This document shows positions 5,993 to 9,978 of a stretch of 9,978 bases of DNA, piece by piece (the first letter of the stretch is position 1; the number at the start of each line of letters is the position of its first letter). The DNA is from an uncultured Hymenobacter sp. GTDB lineage: Bacteria; Bacteroidota; Bacteroidia; Cytophagales; Hymenobacteraceae. Both the position numbers and the translations under genes were made by a program. The notes beneath the pieces are model-generated. The model worked only from the letters and a program-made list of their open reading frames with translations, was not told where the DNA came from and did no database searches. The stretch spans positions 1-9,978 of the forward strand of contig CALMOO010000217.1 of the NCBI GenBank assembly GCA_937871705.1. The letters are read 5' to 3'.

Positions 5993-7981
5993 ATGCGTCT
6001 GGTTTACCTGTTTCTATTTGCGCTGCCGCTTTTGGCCCAGGCAGCGCCGCCCGCGCACCCTTATGCCGATGCGGTGCGCCGCCGCATTGCCACCGCCCAG
6101 GACGAGCGCCATGCCGCCGAGCTGCTACCTTTTCTAACCGATAAAAACCCTACCTACCGCGCCGCCGCCGCCGAGGCCCTGGGCTCGGTGCAAGACGTGG
6201 CCGCCGTGCCCGCGCTGCTGCCGCTGCTGCATGATGCTACCCCTGCCGTGCGCCGCGCCGCCGCCTACGCCCTCGGCCAAACCGCCGACAGCACCGCCGC
6301 ACCGACCCTCGCCCAGCGCCTAACCCAGCCCGAAGCCAGCGCCGCCGTGCGCCGCGCCACGTACGAGGCGCTGGGACGCTGCGTCACAAAATCTTCCCTA
6401 CCCCTGCTGTTGCAGCTAAAGCCCACTGGCGCCGACTCGGCCAATGCGGCCGGCCAGGCCTGGGCACTGTACCGCGCCACGCTACGCGGCCTGGCCACGC
6501 CCGCGGTGGTGCGGCGCACGGTGGCCTTGCTGGCGCAGAGGGGGGTAGGGGCCGGGCCGGCACGGGCTGGCGCGTCGGCGGCGCTCACCAGGGCGAAGGG
6601 CTTGGACTCGGTGGTGGCGCAAGTGGTGCTGCCCGTTTTGTTGAAAGCGGTGGCTACGGACCCTGATTATTTTGTGCGGGCCAATTGTGCCACGGCGCTG
6701 GGCCGGGTGGCGCGGCCGGTTGCGTATGCGGCGTTAGTTAAAGGTGCTTCGACTGATGTTGACTACCGGGTACGCATTGCGGCGCTACGGGTGCTGCCAG
6801 CAACCTTCAACGGCTCGCTGCTGACGGCTATTGAGGCCGCGCAACACCCCATACCCCAGGAGGCGCAAGCCGCCGCAGAATGGTTGCTCAAGCTGCCCGT
6901 CGATACTCCTAGAGTTATCTTAAATTTATTGCCGGAGGCCCGTCATGCCCGGCATTGGCGCGCCCGCGCTACCCTGCTGCAAGCGGCACTACGCCAGGCG
7001 TCGGCCGCCCGCCACTCGGTAGTAATCGACACCATTCGCCGTCGCTACGCGCACACGCCCAACCAATACGAGAAAGCCGCCCTGCTCACGGCTCTCAGCG
7101 AAGACCCGGCGCAGTTCGATTTTTTGGCCCAAGCGGCTTTAACTAAGGGCCTACCCCCCATTGTGCCGGGTACCGCGTTGGCGGCGCTGGTGAGCTTGCG
7201 CGGCAACAAAAACTTCCCGGCCGCCCAGCAGGCCGATTTCACCGCCGCGCTGCGCCAAGCGCTGACCAGCGGCGACGAAGCCCAACTCAGCACCGCCGCC
7301 GAGGCGCTGGCCAACCCCGCCCTGGTGCCCGCGCCCCAGCCCGACGACCTGGCCGCCTTGCGCCAGGCTCGCGACAAGCTCACGCTGCCCCGCGAAATCG
7401 AGCCCTGGATAGCGCTTCAGCAAACCCTGGATAAGCTGGAAAAAACCCCGCGCCCTACCCCCGTTCCGCGCGGCACGGCCCAGCAGCACCCCATCGACTG
7501 GGCCGTGGTACAAAGCGTGCCGGTGGGCCAGCGCGTGCGCCTTACTACGATGCAGGGCGTCATAGTGCTCGAATTGAAGGTGGTAGAAGCGCCGGGCGCG
7601 GTGGCCAGCTTCGTGAGTCTAGTCAGAAGTCATTTCTACGACGGCCTCTACTTCCACCGCGTGGTACCCGACTTTGTGGCCCAGGGTGGCGACCCGCGCG
7701 GCGACGGCTCGGGCAGCACACCCTACACGCTGCGCTCCGAGCTGGCGCAGCTCAACTACGGCGCCGGTGCGGTGGGCCTGGCCTCGGCAGGCAAGGATAC
7801 CGAGAGCTGCCAGTTCTTCGTTACCCACCTGCCTACCCCCCACCTCGACGGCCGCTACCCCATCTTTGCCCAGGTAGTAAGTGGCCTCGATGTGGTGCAG
7901 CGGCTTGACATCGGCGACCAGATTACGACTGCTACGTTGCTCCCCCCGGCCCTAAAGCAGTCGGCGCTTCACAAGAATTAA
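5993..7981 (+). CDS. Exported HEAT-repeat protein with C-terminal cyclophilin-type peptidyl-prolyl isomerase domain
   Basis: The 662-residue protein is a probable periplasmic protein-folding factor. The ATG at 5993 gives a clean signal peptide (MRLVYLFLFALPLLAQA, no lipobox Cys); a TTG at 5969 would only add eight residues. Residues about 40-130 hold consecutive HEAT repeats (AVRRAAAYALGQ, AVRRATYEALGR), and about 215-275 hold more (FVRANCATALGRV, YRVRIAALRVL); the region to about 490 looks all-helical. The cyclophilin domain covers about 510-650. FHRVVPDFVAQGGDP carries Arg556, Phe561 and Gln564, matching Arg55, Phe60 and Gln63 of human CypA, and QFFVTHLPTPHLDGRYPIF (from 607) matches the QFF...LDG...F motif. 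His617 stands where CypA has Trp121, as is common in bacteria and lowers cyclosporin binding. Its stop overlaps the next gene's start (TAATG). HEAT-cyclophilin fusions occur in Bacteroidota; the partner is unknown. Confidence 0.93.
   Translation: MRLVYLFLFALPLLAQAAPPAHPYADAVRRRIATAQDERHAAELLPFLTDKNPTYRAAAAEALGSVQDVAAVPALLPLLHDATPAVRRAAAYALGQTADSTAAPTLAQRLTQPEASAAVRRATYEALGRCVTKSSLPLLLQLKPTGADSANAAGQAWALYRATLRGLATPAVVRRTVALLAQRGVGAGPARAGASAALTRAKGLDSVVAQVVLPVLLKAVATDPDYFVRANCATALGRVARPVAYAALVKGASTDVDYRVRIAALRVLPATFNGSLLTAIEAAQHPIPQEAQAAAEWLLKLPVDTPRVILNLLPEARHARHWRARATLLQAALRQASAARHSVVIDTIRRRYAHTPNQYEKAALLTALSEDPAQFDFLAQAALTKGLPPIVPGTALAALVSLRGNKNFPAAQQADFTAALRQALTSGDEAQLSTAAEALANPALVPAPQPDDLAALRQARDKLTLPREIEPWIALQQTLDKLEKTPRPTPVPRGTAQQHPIDWAVVQSVPVGQRVRLTTMQGVIVLELKVVEAPGAVASFVSLVRSHFYDGLYFHRVVPDFVAQGGDPRGDGSGSTPYTLRSELAQLNYGAGAVGLASAGKDTESCQFFVTHLPTPHLDGRYPIFAQVVSGLDVVQRLDIGDQITTATLLPPALKQSALHKN
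6540..6551. repeat. GGGGTAGGGG repeat word inside the HEAT-cyclophilin gene
   Basis: The plus (coding) strand reads GGGGGGTAGGGG and encodes Gly-Val-Gly in QRGVGAGPARAG, a glycine-rich break between helical repeats. Further copies in the same gene, in the CCTACCCC orientation, are at 6397-6404, 7150-7159, 7453-7462 and 7832-7841. Confidence 0.55.
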
Positions 7982-9423
7982 TGAGAAAGAATTGGTTGCT
8001 GGGCTTGTTAATCCTGGCTTTGTTCCTGGATTTGGCGCTGACTTACTTTCAGTACTACCAGTTGCCGCTCGATGGCGACCTAGCGGCGATTGTAGTGCCT
8101 CGCGCCGACTACGCGCCGGTGCTGCAAAGCCCCTTTGGGTGGGATGTTTTGACGAAAAATGCCGTTTATTCGGCCCCGAACCGCTTTTTTGCCCACATCA
8201 GCATGTACTGGTATTTCCAGAACGTGCCGCTGTGGCTGCAACGCTGGCTGAGCCCTATTGCCAGCGCTTACGCCTCCATTGCCCTCTTCGACACGCTGGT
8301 GCAAGCGCTGCTGTTGTACGTGCTAGCGTGGTACGCCACCGGCACGCGCCGGCTCAGCAGCCTGCGGCTTTGGGTGGCGATGGCGCTCATGGCGCCCTTC
8401 TTCCAGGTGACGGGCTACAACGGGCAGATGGCCATTGTCACGCCTTCTATCTCTTACTCGTTTGCCTACGCTTTCCCCTTGCTGCTGCTGCTGGTGCTGC
8501 TGTGGCCACTCTACCGGGCGGCGAGCCTGGGGCAGGCCCTACGGCTGGGCTGGCTGCCGCTGATAGCCATGCTGCTGCTCATTTTGGTGCTGGCTTTTAA
8601 CGGGCCCATCATTCCCGGCACGGCTATGGTACTGATGCTGGGGGTAGGGCTGCACGCCGCCCGCCGGCTGTGGCGGCAGGGAGTGCCGGTGGCCGGCTGG
8701 TGGCGCCAGCTGGCCTGGCAGCCCGTGCTGCTGTGGGGCACCCTGGGGGCCTTGTGCCTGTACTCGCTCTACATTGGCCGCAACAATGCCGAGAACCTGG
8801 CGGCCATGCTTCCGCTCTGGAAGCGCTATCAATTGGCCCCGCTAGGGTTATTTGATGAATTGACCAGCAAACTCGGCCTACCCCTGCTCGTGGTGGGCTG
8901 CCTGGCCAATGCCCAGCTGATTCGCCGCCAGCTGGCGCCCTCGCCCGAGGGCGCGCGCATCGTGCGGCTGCTGCGCTGGCTGGGGTGGTTTGCGCTGGTA
9001 TACCTGCTGCTGCTGCCGCTGGGTGGCTACCGCAGCTACCGGCCCCTCATCCTGCGTCACGATTCTATTTTGCCGGTTACCATCGGCTTGGTTGGCTTTT
9101 ATGCGCTGTCGGCCACCTACTTGCTGGCCCAACTGCCGCTGCGGGCGCGCCGCTGGTACACGGCCGCCGTGGTGGTAGTGGCCTTAATTTTTACGAATGC
9201 TGACCGCAAGCTGCACCCGCGCAACGACAACACCCGCGAGCGCCACGCCCTGGAGCTGCTGGCTCAGGCCGGTCAAGCATCGGTGGTGCGCTTACCCGAA
9301 AAGTGCCCGGTGCTATCCTGGGACCCTATTACTAACCCCGGCGAATCCGTGACTAACGCCGAGCTGCTGGAATATTGGGGGGTAACAAACGGGCGCAAGC
9401 TCTACTATTATCCAGGTCCTTAA
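7981..9423 (+). CDS. Polytopic inner-membrane protein, function unknown
   Basis: The 480-residue protein is not one I can assign to a named family. It has about ten or eleven hydrophobic segments: roughly 4-22, 97-118, 129-148, 158-177, 190-206, 210-225, 247-264, 297-312, 331-347, 364-384 and 392-404. A soluble C-terminus from about 405 to 480 ends in NGRKLYYYPGP. The loop after the first helix has an acidic motif, Asp31-Gly-Asp33, followed by RADYAPVLQSPFGWDVL and NRFFAH. Another polar cluster, GGYRSYRPLILRHDSILPV (348-366), looks conserved in style. An acidic motif after helix 1 with many helices is the plan of GT-C glycosyltransferases and related lipid-linked-sugar enzymes, but I have no diagnostic motif, so this is a hypothesis only. 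The ATG overlaps the stop of the HEAT-cyclophilin gene by one base, implying coupled translation and possibly a shared task at the periplasmic face. Leu-rich, GC-rich codon use matches its neighbours. Confidence 0.85.
   Translation: MRKNWLLGLLILALFLDLALTYFQYYQLPLDGDLAAIVVPRADYAPVLQSPFGWDVLTKNAVYSAPNRFFAHISMYWYFQNVPLWLQRWLSPIASAYASIALFDTLVQALLLYVLAWYATGTRRLSSLRLWVAMALMAPFFQVTGYNGQMAIVTPSISYSFAYAFPLLLLLVLLWPLYRAASLGQALRLGWLPLIAMLLLILVLAFNGPIIPGTAMVLMLGVGLHAARRLWRQGVPVAGWWRQLAWQPVLLWGTLGALCLYSLYIGRNNAENLAAMLPLWKRYQLAPLGLFDELTSKLGLPLLVVGCLANAQLIRRQLAPSPEGARIVRLLRWLGWFALVYLLLLPLGGYRSYRPLILRHDSILPVTIGLVGFYALSATYLLAQLPLRARRWYTAAVVVVALIFTNADRKLHPRNDNTRERHALELLAQAGQASVVRLPEKCPVLSWDPITNPGESVTNAELLEYWGVTNGRKLYYYPGP
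8640..8649. repeat. GGGGGTAGGG repeat word inside the polytopic membrane protein gene
   Basis: The coding strand reads GGGGGTAGGG and encodes Gly-Val-Gly in LMLGVGLHAARR at the end of a membrane segment. A second site in the same gene, CCTACCCC at 8877-8884, encodes Leu-Pro at the start of another membrane segment. Confidence 0.55.
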
Positions 9424-9469
9424 TTAACGGGCCTAGCGCCCAGTTGCCATCAAATAAATCTGTTTATCT

Positions 9470-9978
9470 ATGCCGTTAGCTCCTGCTCTCACAGTTCACC
9501 AGCTTAGTTTTTATATCGACCGTTTCCAGGATTTAGCCGTGCTCTACGTGCCCCGGCTGTTTATGGCGCTGGTAATGCTGGTGGTGGGCTGGTGGCTTAT
9601 TGGCTGGGGCACCCGCCTGGTAGCTACCGCTACGGCGCACCTCGACGTGTCGCTCGGCTCGTTCGTGACCAGCATGTTCAGCATCGCCTTCAAGGTGCTG
9701 CTGCTCATTTCGGCGGCGGGCGCAGTAGGCTTTGAGACGACTTCCTTCGTGGCCATTTTGGGCGCGGCCGGCTTGGCCGTGGGCTTGGCCCTGCAAGGCA
9801 CGCTGGCCAACTTTGCGGGCGGCGTCCTCATCCTGATTTTCAAGCCCTTCACGGTGGGCGATGTCATCGAAAGCCAAGGCAAAAGCGGCACCGTACACGC
9901 CATCCAGCTTTTCAATACCCTGCTGCTAACGCCTCAGGGCGACACCGTTATCCTGCCCAACGGCACTCCCTCCAACGG
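9470..9978 (+). CDS. MscS-family small-conductance mechanosensitive channel, N-terminal part
   Basis: The gene starts at the ATG 9470-9472 after an AT-rich leader and runs off the window end with 169 codons visible. MscS channels open under membrane tension and release osmolytes during hypo-osmotic shock. Three hydrophobic segments are seen: about 24-46, 65-86 and 92-124. The third contains GAAGLAVGLALQGTLANFAGGVL (98-120), the glycine/alanine-rich pore-lining TM3 signature of MscS with the QG hinge. The start of the beta domain follows (FKPFTVGDVIESQGKSGTV, then IQLFNTLLLTPQGDTVILPNG), matching the E. coli protein in order and spacing. The length before TM1 suggests a small MscS of E. coli type, not the large multi-helix type. 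It follows the polytopic membrane gene by 46 bases on the same strand. That gap has no convincing terminator, so it may belong to the same operon or have its own promoter. Confidence 0.95.
   Translation, partial: MPLAPALTVHQLSFYIDRFQDLAVLYVPRLFMALVMLVVGWWLIGWGTRLVATATAHLDVSLGSFVTSMFSIAFKVLLLISAAGAVGFETTSFVAILGAAGLAVGLALQGTLANFAGGVLILIFKPFTVGDVIESQGKSGTVHAIQLFNTLLLTPQGDTVILPNGTPSN

Noticed and set aside
7992..8600. Plus-strand open frame of 202 codons overlapping the polytopic membrane protein
   Set aside because: It is an out-of-frame shadow with Ala/Arg/Pro-rich composition; the 7981 frame has membrane segments throughout and a TAATG-coupled start.
9429..9441. GGGC-CTAGC-GCCC hairpin between the polytopic membrane gene and mscS
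   Set aside because: A four-base stem without a U-tract is too weak to call a terminator.
9533..9898. Two minus-strand open frames antisense to the MscS gene
   Set aside because: The plus strand encodes unmistakable MscS TM3 and beta-domain sequence through this region.
1..9978. tRNA, rRNA, CRISPR array, insertion sequence or defence system
   Set aside because: I saw no cloverleaf, no spaced direct repeats, no transposase or integrase motifs and no known defence domains on either strand.

Overview
The window reads as chromosomal DNA from a GC-rich member of the Bacteroidota, most likely Hymenobacter or a close relative. This is an inference from several things: high GC with densely packed genes, starts that mostly lack a Shine-Dalgarno sequence and often have AT-rich leaders, a secreted HEAT-repeat/cyclophilin fusion, an EpsN/PglE-type aminotransferase beside a NeuD/PglD-type acetyltransferase, and very frequent GGGGTAGG/CCTACCCC words. 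No rRNA, tRNA, CRISPR array, transposase or phage gene is visible. It looks like an ordinary core/accessory chromosomal stretch, not a mobile island.

Left part (1-3854). The window opens inside the 3' end of a plus-strand membrane di-iron desaturase/ketolase-type gene. It converges on a minus-strand block through a hairpin terminator (292-320) that contains the block's last stop codon. In transcription order that block is: an ammonium transporter (amt, start best placed at 3614), a left-handed beta-helix sugar N-acyltransferase, and a PLP-dependent sugar aminotransferase that starts at TTG. The last two would make an acylated amino sugar, such as a bacillosamine-type precursor for surface glycan. 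The dehydratase and glycosyltransferases that would complete that pathway are not in the window. The divergent intergenic region 3615-3854 carries the probable amt promoter.

Middle part (3855-5968). A plus-strand gene for a 78-residue, two-helix membrane protein converges on a minus-strand gene for a 102-residue exported, lysine-rich protein. Between them is a strong bidirectional terminator (4133-4180). Upstream of the lysine-rich gene, on the same strand, is queA, which makes the cyclopentenediol part of queuosine in tRNA.

Right part (5993-9978). A plus-strand pair overlapping by one base (TAATG) encodes a periplasmic HEAT-repeat protein with a C-terminal cyclophilin domain, then a polytopic membrane protein of unknown function. 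A MscS-family mechanosensitive channel gene follows and is cut by the window end.

The feature not explained by gene annotation is the word GGGGTAGG (or its complement CCTACCCC). I count 13 exact copies, 11 of them inside genes, in several reading frames. At some sites they appear to add Pro/Thr-rich segments to otherwise conserved enzymes. I see no convincing new multi-gene system; the repeat word, the TAATG-coupled pair and the small exported lysine-rich protein deserve most attention.
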